The position numbers were made by a program, and so were the translations under genes. Of a stretch of DNA of 64,000 bases, positions 28,070-36,553 are shown piece after piece. Origin of the DNA: Castellaniella sp. MT123. GTDB taxonomy: Bacteria; Pseudomonadota; Gammaproteobacteria; Burkholderiales; Burkholderiaceae_B. Location: contig NZ_CP154879.1 of NCBI RefSeq assembly GCF_039614765.1, positions 1,550,001-1,614,000 of the forward strand. Direction: 5' to 3'. Each line of letters starts with the position of its first letter. Within the stretch, counting starts at the first letter, position 1. The notes beneath the pieces were generated by a model, which saw only the letters and a list, made by a program, of their open reading frames with translations, was not told the DNA's origin and did not search any database.

Positions 28070-28845
28070 ACGCTCACCTCCGTGCCCAGATAGGCTTCCT
28101 GCACCTGCTGATTGTTGCGGATTTCATCGGGCGTGCCGGTGGCGATGATCTGGCCGTAGACCAGCACGCTCACGCGGTCGCTGAGCGAGAACACCACGTC
28201 CATGTCGTGCTCGACGATCATGAGCGTGCGCTTGGCCGTCAGCTCGCGGATCAGGCCCACGCTGTAGTCGGTTTCTTCGCGCGACATGCCGGCCATGGGC
28301 TCGTCGAGCAGCACCACCCGCGGGTCGGAGGCCAGCGCCATGCCGATCTCCAGCGAGCGCTGCTCGGAATACGACAGCTCGCCCGCCAGCACCTCGCGCG
28401 AGCGCAGCAGGCGCAGCTCTTCGAGCAACTGCTCGGTCTCCTGCGTGATCGCGCGCGCCTGATCGACGCGGCTCCAGAAGTTGTATTGCAGGCCGTAGCG
28501 GCGCAGCAGCCCGAAGCGCAGGTTCTCGAACACGCTGTGCCCGGGGAAGATGTTGGTGATCTGGAACGAGCGGGCCAGCCCCATCTGATTGATGGCGCGC
28601 GGCGTCTTGCCCTGAATCTCGCGCCCCTGCAGCGTGATCGTGCCGCTGGTGGGCTGCAGCTGCCCCGAAATCAGGTGAAACAACGTGGATTTTCCCGCGC
28701 CGTTGGGCCCGATGATGGCGTGACGCTCGCCCTCGATGATGGACAAATCCACCCCGCGGATGATCTGCGTCTCGCCAAACGATTTGTGTACCCCGGACAG
28801 CTGCAGGATCGGGGCCGAGGCCGCCCCTTGACGTACCTGACTCAT
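28066..28845 (-). CDS. livG: Branched-chain amino acid-type ABC importer ATPase, LivG
   Basis: ATP-binding subunit of 259 residues: Walker A GPNGAGKSTLFHL, Q-loop region LARSFQITNIFPG, the LivG-type signature LSYSEQRSLEIGMALA, Walker B VVLLDEPMAGMS and IVEHDMDVVF. All catalytic residues are present, in contrast to the partner LivF of this operon. It is linked by 4-bp overlaps to livM upstream and livF downstream. The transported solute is not restricted to amino acids in this family. Confidence 0.94.
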   Translation of the reverse strand: MSQVRQGAASAPILQLSGVHKSFGETQIIRGVDLSIIEGERHAIIGPNGAGKSTLFHLISGQLQPTSGTITLQGREIQGKTPRAINQMGLARSFQITNIFPGHSVFENLRFGLLRRYGLQYNFWSRVDQARAITQETEQLLEELRLLRSREVLAGELSYSEQRSLEIGMALASDPRVVLLDEPMAGMSREETDYSVGLIRELTAKRTLMIVEHDMDVVFSLSDRVSVLVYGQIIATGTPDEIRNNQQVQEAYLGTEVSV

Positions 28846-30077
28846 GATGCATACTCCTCACGCAAGCGGGCCCAGCGGCGGCTGACACCCAGCACTCCCA
28901 GCACTCCGGCCACCATCAGGGCCAGCGGCACCAGCCACACCCACACCTGCCCCGGCAGCAGTGACAAGCCAAAGAGCTGGATGGCCGGCCACGGCTGCCC
29001 GGCCACGAGCAGCGATTGATAATCCTGGGCCAGGATCACGGCCAGCACTTCGACGACGAACACCAGCCCCACCGCGCCCAGCACGCAGGCAGTGCTCCAG
29101 CCCGCCAGCACCGCGCCCAGCTGGCGCACCGAGTGGTGGTCGCTGTGGCGGCGCCACCACTTGCCGATGCTGAACAGCCCGGCGGGCATGAACATCATCA
29201 CGAGCACGAAGATCACGCCCTGATACAGCAGCCAGGTGCGCGTCAGGTCGGACACGGCATAGCCGAAGAACGTCATGACCGCCGCCCCCAGCGCCGGGCC
29301 GAAGAAGGCGCCGATGCCGCCGATGTAGGCATTGAGCACCACCTGCGCCGACAGGTTCATGTCGAAGAGCACGTAGTTGGCGGCCTCGTTGTTCATGGCC
29401 AGCAAGGCTCCTGCCAGCCCCGAGAAGGCCGCCGACACGGTGAACACCATGAGCCGCAGGCGGTGCACGTCGTAGCCCATGAAGCGCAGGCGATGCGTGT
29501 TCTCGCGCAGGCCTTCGCACAGGCGGCCCAGCGGCGTGCGCGTGAAGTAGTACAGCAAGGCCACCCCCAGCACCACCCAGAACAGCGTCAGGTAGTACAC
29601 CTGGACGGAGGAGCCGAAATCCAGGCCCCAGGCCGGCATGCGCATGGCCGACACCCCGCCTTCACCGCCGAAGATGCCGCTCAGGTGCGGCGCGAGCGAA
29701 TGCAGCAGCTCGGCCAGCGCCAGCGTCACCATGGCGAAGTAGACGCCGCTGCGCTGGGTGGAAAACCAGCCGGCCACCACGCCCAGCAGGCCGCCCCCGA
29801 TCAGCCCGGCCAGCGGCAGCAGCGGCGTGGGAAAACCGGCGATCTCCTCGACGGCATTCATGGCGTGGATCGTGGCGAAGGTACCGATGGCGAAATAGGC
29901 CGAATGGCCGAACGACAGCATCCCGCCCTGCCCGGCCAGCACGTTGAAGGCCGTGGCGAACAGAGCGGCGATCAGCATCTGGATGCCGGCATTCACCAGG
30001 GCCATGGGCAGGTACAGGGGCGCCAGCACCAGCAGGGCCAGCAGCACCAGCAGCGTCAAAATACGACTTGACATCAT
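28842..30077 (-). CDS. livM: Branched-chain amino acid-type ABC importer permease, LivM
   Basis: Inner-membrane permease of 411 residues with about ten hydrophobic segments. It includes the LivM hallmarks NVLAGQGGMLSFGHSAYFA and the ATPase-coupling region PLGRLCEGLRENTHRLRFMG. The C-terminal part is longer than usual: after FSIGKWWRRH there are two further predicted membrane helices up to the end, where most LivM proteins stop near 330-350 residues. It follows livH by 4 bp and overlaps livG by 4 bp. Confidence 0.92.
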   Translation of the reverse strand: MMSSRILTLLVLLALLVLAPLYLPMALVNAGIQMLIAALFATAFNVLAGQGGMLSFGHSAYFAIGTFATIHAMNAVEEIAGFPTPLLPLAGLIGGGLLGVVAGWFSTQRSGVYFAMVTLALAELLHSLAPHLSGIFGGEGGVSAMRMPAWGLDFGSSVQVYYLTLFWVVLGVALLYYFTRTPLGRLCEGLRENTHRLRFMGYDVHRLRLMVFTVSAAFSGLAGALLAMNNEAANYVLFDMNLSAQVVLNAYIGGIGAFFGPALGAAVMTFFGYAVSDLTRTWLLYQGVIFVLVMMFMPAGLFSIGKWWRRHSDHHSVRQLGAVLAGWSTACVLGAVGLVFVVEVLAVILAQDYQSLLVAGQPWPAIQLFGLSLLPGQVWVWLVPLALMVAGVLGVLGVSRRWARLREEYAS

Positions 30078-30081
30078 TTTT

Positions 30082-31023
30082 CTACTCCCGATTGCCCATC
30101 AGCCCGGAGGGGCGCACCATCAGCACCAGCAACATCAGGGCGAAGGGGATGGTGCCCGCCAGGGAAGACACTTTCAGCGTCAGCAGGCCGCCCACGCGCT
30201 GGGCCCAGTCGCCCAGCCCCAGCAGCCCCAGGCCATCGGCCAGGCTGTAGTCCACGCCGACGGCAAACGAGGTGATGAGACCGATCAGCAGCGATGCCAC
30301 CATGGCGCCCCCCAGCGACCCGAGGCCACCCACCACCACCACGACGAACACCATGACGCCCAGTTCGAGCGACATGTTCGGATTGGTCGTATAAAACGCC
30401 CCGGCCACGGCACCGGCCAGCCCGGCCAGCGCCGAGCCCACGGCGAAGACGCCCATGAAGACCATGGGCACGTTATGCCCCAGCGCCTCGGCCATGCGCG
30501 GCTTGAACACGGCCGAGCGCACCACGATGCCGACGCGGGTGCGCGTGAGCAGCAGGTAGATGAGGGCGAACATCAGCACCGAAGTGCCGCCGATCAGCAG
30601 GCGGTAGAAGGGGTAGTTGGCCCCGAAGATGCTGAAGGCGGAAAAATCGAGCGAGGCCGGCACCTGGTAGTCCACCGGGTAGTTGCCGTAGAACAGTTTG
30701 ACCAGCTCGGTGATGATGAAGGACACGCCGAAGGTGAGCAGCAGCTGGTGCCCGTGGCCGTACTGGTGCACGCGGCGCAGCATGTAGCGCTCGACCAGGC
30801 CGCCGATGACCCCGACCAGCACGGGCGACAAGATGATGGCGGGCCAGAACCCCAGCACTTTCTGCAGGCTGTAGGCCAGATAGGCCCCCAGCATGTAGAA
30901 GGCGGCGTGCGCGAAGTTCAGAACCCCCATCATGCCGAAAATCAGTGTCAGGCCGGCCGACACCATGAACAGCAGCAATCCGTAGATCACGCCATTGAGC
31001 AAGGAGATGGTGAAAAATTCCAT
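30082..31023 (-). CDS. livH: Branched-chain amino acid-type ABC importer permease, LivH
   Basis: Inner-membrane permease of 313 residues, with the LivH opening LLNGVIYGLLLFMVSAGLTL, GVLNFAHAAFYMLGAY and the late VGGLGSLGGAMVASLLIGL and RPSGLMG. About eight membrane segments are visible. It forms the translocation pore with LivM. A strong hairpin separates it from the upstream binding-protein gene, which would keep binding-protein mRNA more abundant than permease mRNA. Confidence 0.93.
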   Translation of the reverse strand: MEFFTISLLNGVIYGLLLFMVSAGLTLIFGMMGVLNFAHAAFYMLGAYLAYSLQKVLGFWPAIILSPVLVGVIGGLVERYMLRRVHQYGHGHQLLLTFGVSFIITELVKLFYGNYPVDYQVPASLDFSAFSIFGANYPFYRLLIGGTSVLMFALIYLLLTRTRVGIVVRSAVFKPRMAEALGHNVPMVFMGVFAVGSALAGLAGAVAGAFYTTNPNMSLELGVMVFVVVVVGGLGSLGGAMVASLLIGLITSFAVGVDYSLADGLGLLGLGDWAQRVGGLLTLKVSSLAGTIPFALMLLVLMVRPSGLMGNRE

Positions 31024-31096
31024 GCGGATTCCCCGTAGCGCAGCGCCGGGCCGAAGGCCGGTCTATGCGCGGTGAACGACGTTTTTTGGAGACGAC

Positions 31097-31134
31097 GGCA
31101 GCCGGGACCGCCGTCAGCGGCGGCCCCTGCTGCC
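31097..31134 (-). terminator. Stem-loop between binding-protein and permease genes
   Basis: On the minus strand GGCAGC ... GCTGCC (outer) encloses a GGCCGCC / GGCGGTCC inner stem. It begins 4 bp after the substrate-binding protein stop, and no T run follows. Such hairpins usually protect the upstream message from decay or end part of the transcripts, allowing excess binding protein. Confidence 0.5.
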
Positions 31135-31137
31135 GGT

Positions 31138-32376
31138 TCAGGCGGGGCGCTTCATCTTGCAGGTGGATTCCACCGGATTGACCGCTTCTTCGCCGGTGAA
31201 GGTCTTCACGGCCAGAAAGCCCATGTCGGTGTCGTCGGCCTTGTACTTGGCCTCTTTGCTGACTTTGGACACCACGATGGGCAGCACCACCTGGTGATCC
31301 GCAGCGCGGATGGTCTGCTCGCCCATGGGGGTCTGGATCTTCACCTTTTCGAGGTTCAGGGCCAGCTGGCTGACCGGCATTCCGCCGTCCTTGGTCGGCG
31401 TGTTCTTCAGCGCCTGGCCCAGCATTTCCATGCCAAAGACCGTCTGCGGCTCGATGAAGGTCGGGTAGTGACCAGTCTTGGCCTTGTAGGCCTCGCCGAA
31501 CTGCCCGGTCTTGTCGTTCAAGCCGAGGTTGAAGGCCGTGGACACGTAGTGTCCCAGCGCGGTTTCACCGGCGTTGGCGATATTGCCCGGCTGGTCGAGG
31601 AACACCGTGCCGAAGCGCACGTTCAGGCCCGCATTGCGCGCGCTCTTCATGAGCAGCAGCAGGTCGTTCGACCAGTTGCCGGTGATCACCGTCTGGGCGC
31701 CACTGGCGCGAATCTTGGAGGTGTACGGCGCGAAGTCCTGAATCTTGTTGACGTCATGCAGGACGGATTCGACCACGGTGTAGCCGCCCTCTTTAGCAAA
31801 GCTCTGAATGGCCTTTTGCATGTCCATGCCCCAGGAATAGTTCTGGTTCATGGAGAACACCTTGGTGCCCAGGTCGCCCGCGTCTTTCATGGCATGCACC
31901 AGCGTCTTCACGCGGATCGTGGCATTGGTGGTGAAGCGGAAATGATAGAAGTGGCACTTGTCGCCTGTGAGCTCGAGCGCCTCACCGCCCATGTTCAGGT
32001 AGAGCACTTCCTTGCCCGGGTTGCGCAGATTGTATTTGCGCACGTCTTCCGTGATCTGCCCCGACACCGCCGAGGACGAACCCTGGATGATGACGCGAGC
32101 GCCGCCGGCAATCGCCGCCTTCACCTTGTCGGACGCGCCTGCGGGCCCGCCCTGGTTGTCGTATTCAGCCAGCTCGACCGGCGCGCCGTCCCAGCCGCCC
32201 GCCTGGTTGATTTCTTCCAGTCCGTACTTGACCGCCGTGCGGTACAGAAGCCCGGTCGAGGCCTGCGGGCCGGACAAGGTTTCGACCAGGGCGATCTTCA
32301 GCGGTTCGGCCTGGACGGTGCCGACGGCCAGCAAGCCGCACACCGACATCATTGCTGCAATCTTTGTGTACTTCAC
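31138..32376 (-). CDS. livK: ABC importer substrate-binding protein, LivK-like
   Basis: Periplasmic binding protein of 412 residues (Peripla_BP_6 type) that captures the solute for LivHMGF. The chosen GTG start gives a clean signal peptide, VKYTKIAAMMSVCGLLAVGTVQA, reading Met first and cleaved before EPLKIALVE, and has AGGAG eight bases upstream. An ATG nine codons earlier (32403) lacks a ribosome-binding site. Typical elements are LSGPQASTGLLYRTAV, VIIQGSSSAVSGQ and YHFRFTTNATIR. It is the first gene of operon 2 and divergent from an SDR/GntR pair. Ligand not predictable. Confidence 0.92.
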   Translation of the reverse strand: MKYTKIAAMMSVCGLLAVGTVQAEPLKIALVETLSGPQASTGLLYRTAVKYGLEEINQAGGWDGAPVELAEYDNQGGPAGASDKVKAAIAGGARVIIQGSSSAVSGQITEDVRKYNLRNPGKEVLYLNMGGEALELTGDKCHFYHFRFTTNATIRVKTLVHAMKDAGDLGTKVFSMNQNYSWGMDMQKAIQSFAKEGGYTVVESVLHDVNKIQDFAPYTSKIRASGAQTVITGNWSNDLLLLMKSARNAGLNVRFGTVFLDQPGNIANAGETALGHYVSTAFNLGLNDKTGQFGEAYKAKTGHYPTFIEPQTVFGMEMLGQALKNTPTKDGGMPVSQLALNLEKVKIQTPMGEQTIRAADHQVVLPIVVSKVSKEAKYKADDTDMGFLAVKTFTGEEAVNPVESTCKMKRPA

Positions 32377-32409
32377 TCCTGCCACTCCTATGTAGTTATC
32401 CATATTCGT

Positions 32410-32446
32410 ACTTGTCTGATATGTTTGCTTAGCTTATCAGACAAGT
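32410..32446. promoter_or_regulatory. Inverted repeat, putative GntR/FadR-type operator
   Basis: A perfect 12-bp inverted repeat, ACTTGTCTGATA (32410-32421) and TATCAGACAAGT (32435-32446), separated by 13 bp, lies between the divergent livK and SDR-gntR genes. The TTGTCTGATA arms resemble half-sites of FadR-family regulators (TNGTNNNACNA type). A possible plus-strand promoter overlaps it (TTGCTT at 32425, TAGAAT at 32449, 18-bp spacing). The FadR-type gene 0.9 kb to the right is the obvious candidate to bind here and control both directions. Confidence 0.6.
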
Positions 32447-32585
32447 TGTAGAATTCTAGTCAGGTCGAAAATTGCTTGTCAACGAAAGTCCATGGCGCGA
32501 CTGGCAAATTCTCGATCAACAAGAATTATTCGTTTATTTTCAATAATTTGAACAGTATTAGGAATAACCCTAACAGGAGACTCGC

Positions 32586-33323
32586 ATGATTTCTTTCACC
32601 GGCAAAACCGCACTCATCACCGGCGCCAGCGGCGGCATTGGCCGCGAGGTGGCCCGGCAGATGGCCCAGGCCGGGGCCAACGTCGCCCTGTGCGATCTCT
32701 CCACCCAGGCGCTCGATGCCCTGGCCTACGAACTGAAGACTTCACCCGGCAGCATCTCTACCCACACAGTGGACGTATCAGACGCCCAGGCCTGTCAGCA
32801 GTTGGCACAAACGGTTGCCAGTCACCACGGCGGCATCGACTATCTAGTGCATTCGGCAGGCATCTACCCCGAGCAGCGCATCGAGAGCATGAGCGATGAA
32901 CAATGGCGAAAGCTGATAAGCATCAATCTGGATGGCACCTTCTATATGTGTCGCAGCGTCATCCCGCACCTGACCGACAACAGCGCCATCGTCACCCTGT
33001 CGTCTCTGGCTGGCCACCGCGGTAGCCTAGGCCACGCACACTACTCGGCATCCAAGGGTGCCGTCAGCAGCCTGAGCAAAAGTCTCGCGCTCGAACTGGC
33101 CCCCAAGACCCGGGTAAATATCGTAGCCCCTGGCATCATTGCCACCGCCATGACCGAACCCCTAGTGCGCCAAAAAGGCCAAGTGCTGCTCGACAGCACC
33201 CCCCTGAAGCGTTTTGGCTTGGCCGCCGAGGTGGCCAGCGTCATCGCCTTCCTATGCTCCGATCTGGCCAGTTTCATTACCGGCGAGACGGTGCACGTAA
33301 ACGGTGGCCTGTATATCGTGTAA
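32586..33323 (+). CDS. SDR family oxidoreductase
   Basis: A 245-residue classical short-chain dehydrogenase: ALITGASGGIGREVARQM, LCDLST (NAD-type Asp), YLVHSAGIYPEQ (NNAG replaced by HSAG), the catalytic Ser in TLSSLAGHRGS with YSASK, and the end ITGETVHVNGGLYI. AGGAGA lies six bases before the ATG. It is transcribed away from operon 2 and followed after 22 bp by the FadR-type regulator. Its wobble bases are less GC-rich than in the adjacent liv genes. Substrate unknown; the context suggests a step in the same pathway. Confidence 0.91.
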   Translation: MISFTGKTALITGASGGIGREVARQMAQAGANVALCDLSTQALDALAYELKTSPGSISTHTVDVSDAQACQQLAQTVASHHGGIDYLVHSAGIYPEQRIESMSDEQWRKLISINLDGTFYMCRSVIPHLTDNSAIVTLSSLAGHRGSLGHAHYSASKGAVSSLSKSLALELAPKTRVNIVAPGIIATAMTEPLVRQKGQVLLDSTPLKRFGLAAEVASVIAFLCSDLASFITGETVHVNGGLYIV

Positions 33324-33345
33324 TACTGACCGACGGCACGTACCT

Positions 33346-34059
33346 ATGACTAAAAACATGGACACACCCTCACAGCCACTCACCACCGGCATCATCGACT
33401 GGCTGAAAGACGAAATACAACAAAGCCGTCTTGCCTCCGGCAGCAAGCTGCCTAGCGAAAAGCAGTTGTGCGAGCAGTTTGGCGTCAGCCGCTCGGTCGT
33501 GCGCGAAGCCATCTCACAGCTCAAGTCCGAGGGCCTGGTCAGCTCGCATCAGGGGCGCGGCGTCTTCGTCAACGAGCGCAGCGCCCGACAATCATTTCGG
33601 CTTTCCACCACAGCGCTCAACGATCACGATGCCATCGAGCACATCATCGAACTATTGGTGGCATTTGAGTCGGCTGCCGCCCGGCACGCTGCCGTGCGCC
33701 ACACGACCGACGACCTGAAAGAAATCCGCCGGGCACTGGTGGGCATGGAATACGCCATTCTCAACGGTCAGCCCGGCGACAGCGAAGACTACGCCTTTCA
33801 CCAGGCCATCTGCGACGCCACGCACAACCCACACTTCATCGCGCTCAATGAATACCTCGAACAGCACGTACGCGGGCTCATCCGCCGGGCCCGCACCAAT
33901 ACGGTCACCCACCACCAGGATCTGGTGATGGCCGTGCAGACCGAGCACCACCAGATTCTCGACGCCATCGAGGCGCACGACGGTACCACCGCCGCCCGCG
34001 CCGCCGAAACGCACCTACGCAATGCCGCGCAGCGCCTGGACATCTACCTGAAAGACTGA
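33346..34059 (+). CDS. FadR-family (GntR) transcriptional regulator
   Basis: A 237-residue regulator. The N-terminal GntR winged helix (residues about 12-85) has SGSKLPSEKQLCEQFGVSRS then VVREAISQLKSEGLV and HQGRGVFV. The C-terminal FCD effector domain has the metal/ligand residues in YAFHQAICDATHN and TEHHQILDAIEAHD. FCD regulators usually respond to organic acids or sugar acids. It forms a unit with the SDR upstream and probably binds the inverted repeat at 32410-32446, controlling operon 2. The ATG at 33346 gives family length; MDTPS four codons later is an alternative. Confidence 0.92.
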   Translation: MTKNMDTPSQPLTTGIIDWLKDEIQQSRLASGSKLPSEKQLCEQFGVSRSVVREAISQLKSEGLVSSHQGRGVFVNERSARQSFRLSTTALNDHDAIEHIIELLVAFESAAARHAAVRHTTDDLKEIRRALVGMEYAILNGQPGDSEDYAFHQAICDATHNPHFIALNEYLEQHVRGLIRRARTNTVTHHQDLVMAVQTEHHQILDAIEAHDGTTAARAAETHLRNAAQRLDIYLKD

Positions 34060-34064
34060 GGCGC

Positions 34065-34769
34065 CTAGCCCCCCAGATAGGCCTTCTTGATGTGGGGGTT
34101 GCCCAGCAATTCGGCGCCCGTACCCTCCAGCACGATGGTGCCGTTTTCCAGCACGTAGCCGCGGTCAGCCAGCTTCAGGGTCTGGAAGACGTTCTGCTCG
34201 ACCAGCAGCACCGTCATGCCGCTGGCCGTGATGCGCTCGATGATGTCGAACATCTGCTGCACCAGCAGCGGCGACAGGCCCACCGAGGGCTCGTCGAAAA
34301 TCAGCAGCCGGGGTCCGGCCATCAGGCCGCGGGCGATCGCCACCATCTGCTGCTCGCCGCCCGACAGCGAGCCCGCCAGCTGGTTCAGGCGCTCTTGTAC
34401 GCGCGGAAAGATTTCCAGCACCTCGGCCATGCGCTGCGCCGCCTGCGCCCGGGCGGCGGGCTTGTAAGAGCCCATCAGCAGGTTGTCGCGCACGGTGAAT
34501 CCCGGAAACAGCTGCCGCCCCTCGGGGATCATCGTGACCCCGGCGGCCACCACGTCGAACGCGTTGCGGTTGGCCAGATCGACTCCCTCGAACTCGACCA
34601 CGCCCTGGGTGACGGGGATGACGCCGCAGATGGCCTTGAGCATGGTGGTCTTGCCCGCCCCGTTGGCGCCAATCAAGGTGACGACCTCGCCTGCCTGGAC
34701 GTCGAAGCTGACATTGTCCAGCACCTGGGTCTTGCCATAGCCGGCGCAGAGATTGGACACTTTAAGCAT
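34065..34769 (-). CDS. livF: ABC importer ATPase, LivF-like (second system)
   Basis: ATP-binding subunit of 234 residues with canonical Walker A GANGAGKTTMLKAICG, signature LSGGEQQMVAIARGLM, Walker B LLIFDEPSVGLSP and VEQNVFQTLKLADRG. Ending ... IKKAYLGG is typical of LivF. It is the last gene of operon 3 and overlaps the LivM-LivG fusion gene by 8 bp. Unlike the LivF of operon 2, its P-loop lysine is intact. It ends only 5 bp from the convergent gntR-type gene, with no clear terminator between. Confidence 0.94.
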   Translation of the reverse strand: MLKVSNLCAGYGKTQVLDNVSFDVQAGEVVTLIGANGAGKTTMLKAICGVIPVTQGVVEFEGVDLANRNAFDVVAAGVTMIPEGRQLFPGFTVRDNLLMGSYKPAARAQAAQRMAEVLEIFPRVQERLNQLAGSLSGGEQQMVAIARGLMAGPRLLIFDEPSVGLSPLLVQQMFDIIERITASGMTVLLVEQNVFQTLKLADRGYVLENGTIVLEGTGAELLGNPHIKKAYLGG

Positions 34770-36540
34770 GTTGCTGCTCCCGGCCCAGATAGGCCTCGAT
34801 CACTTGCGGGTTCTCCACCACCTCGCGCGGCGAGCCGCTGGTGAGCACCTGCCCCTCGCTGATGACGATGATGCGGTCGGACAAGGCCATGACGGCCTGC
34901 ATCATGTGCTCGATCATGACCACCGACACCCCCGACTCGCGCACGCGGCGGATCATCGCGATAGCCTTGTCGATGTCGGTGGGGTTCAGGCCCGCCATCA
35001 CCTCGTCGAGCAGCAGGATCTTGGGCCGCGTGGCCAGGGCGCGGGCCACTTCTAGGCGCTTGACCCCGCCCACCGTCAGGTTGCGCGCCTCGACGCCGAG
35101 CAGCTCGGTGAGGTCGGTGAGTCCGGCCACCTCGAGCGCCACGGCCTCGGCCTCGCGGCGGTCGGTGGTGTTGATGAAGGCCCCCAGCATGATGTTCTCG
35201 AGCACCGTCAGGCTGGTGAAGGGCAAAGCCGTCTGGAAGGTGCGGCTCAGGCCTTGGTGCGCATATTCATACGGCGCATTGCAGCTTGCCCACTGGCCGT
35301 CGCGCGCGCGCAGGCGGATCGTGCCCTGGTCGGGCCGGATGAAGCCCGAGAGCTGGTTGAACACTGTGGTCTTGCCCGCCCCGTTGGCGCCGATGATGCC
35401 CAGGATCTCGTTTTCAAACAGCGTCAGCGACACGTCGTTGGTGGCGCGCAGGCCGCCGAAATTCTTGAACAGATTGCGCGCCTCAAGCACGGGCGTTTCC
35501 TGGCGCGCACAGCCCTGCGCCAGCTGGCCGGCCCGCGCCGGCGCCGCGGGGGCCCGGCCCAGATACGGCAGGCGCGACACCCAGCGGCCTACGCGGGCGC
35601 CGAACGACCCCACCAGCCCCTGCGGGATGGTCAGCACGACGACCACCAGCACGACGCCGTAGATGAGCCCGTGCAGCCCGTTGCTCACGCCGCTCAGCCA
35701 GGCGCGCGCCAGCTCGGCGATCGGCAGCACCAGAAACGTGCCGGCAACGGGGCCGGCCAGCGTGCCCATGCCGCCGATCAGCGCAAACATGGCGATCTGG
35801 ATGGACAGTTCGAGCGAAAAGGCGGATTGCGGATCGACGAAGGTGAGATAGGTGATGTGAAAGGTGCCGACGATGCTGGTGAGCATGGCCGACAGCACGG
35901 CGGCCTGGGTCTTCTTGCTGGCGGTGTTCACCCCCACGGCCTGCGCCGCGTCCTCGCGCTCGCGGATGGCCAGCAGGTAGTGCCCCAGGCGCGACTTGCG
36001 GATCAGCCACGAAGCCCAGAAGACGAACATAAACAGGCCGAAGGCGATGATCAGGTAATTGGTCTTGTTACGGAAGATCATCCACTCCCAGCCGATGTTC
36101 AGCGGCAGGCTGATGCCGCTGGAGCCGCCCGTCCAGCTTTCCTCGTGGATCACCAGCAGGCGCACCACCTCCAGGATGGCGATGGTGGCCAGGGCGAAGA
36201 ACGGGCCTTTCAGGCGCAAGGTGGGATAGCTGATGATGATGGCCACCACGCCGGAAATCACCGCCCCGGCCAGCATGCCGATCCAGGGGCTGATGCCGTA
36301 TGCCTGCGTGAGCAGCGTGGCGGTGTATCCACCGATGCCGTAGAACACCGCGTGGCCCAGCGACAGCTGCCCGGCAAAGCCGCCGACGATGTTCCAGGCG
36401 ATCGACAGCGCGGCAAAGACGAAGATGAGAACGAAGAGATTGGTCCAGAAGGCCGTGTCCAGCGCCAGGGGCACGAGAAACGCGAGGATCAGAACCGCCA
36501 GGCTGACATACGCTTTTGGATTGCGAAAATCGGGGAACAT
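34762..36540 (-). CDS. Fused ABC importer permease-ATPase (LivM-LivG)
   Basis: A 592-residue chain that joins a LivM permease (residues about 1-325, roughly eight membrane segments, with FAGQLSLGHAVFYGIGGY and the coupling loop SRLGHYLLAIREREDAAQ) to a LivG ATPase (about 350-592). The linker contains APAAPARAGQLAQ. In the ATPase, Walker A GANGAGKTTVFNQLSG and Walker B ILLLDEVMAGLNPTD are normal, but the signature reads LTVGGVKRLEVARAL rather than LSYGEQR/LSGGQ. Fusions of this kind occur in the HAAT family and fix a 1:1 stoichiometry. It lies between livH and livF of operon 3. Confidence 0.93.
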   Translation of the reverse strand: MFPDFRNPKAYVSLAVLILAFLVPLALDTAFWTNLFVLIFVFAALSIAWNIVGGFAGQLSLGHAVFYGIGGYTATLLTQAYGISPWIGMLAGAVISGVVAIIISYPTLRLKGPFFALATIAILEVVRLLVIHEESWTGGSSGISLPLNIGWEWMIFRNKTNYLIIAFGLFMFVFWASWLIRKSRLGHYLLAIREREDAAQAVGVNTASKKTQAAVLSAMLTSIVGTFHITYLTFVDPQSAFSLELSIQIAMFALIGGMGTLAGPVAGTFLVLPIAELARAWLSGVSNGLHGLIYGVVLVVVVLTIPQGLVGSFGARVGRWVSRLPYLGRAPAAPARAGQLAQGCARQETPVLEARNLFKNFGGLRATNDVSLTLFENEILGIIGANGAGKTTVFNQLSGFIRPDQGTIRLRARDGQWASCNAPYEYAHQGLSRTFQTALPFTSLTVLENIMLGAFINTTDRREAEAVALEVAGLTDLTELLGVEARNLTVGGVKRLEVARALATRPKILLLDEVMAGLNPTDIDKAIAMIRRVRESGVSVVMIEHMMQAVMALSDRIIVISEGQVLTSGSPREVVENPQVIEAYLGREQQHA

Positions 36541-36553
36541 GAGGCGCTCCTGC

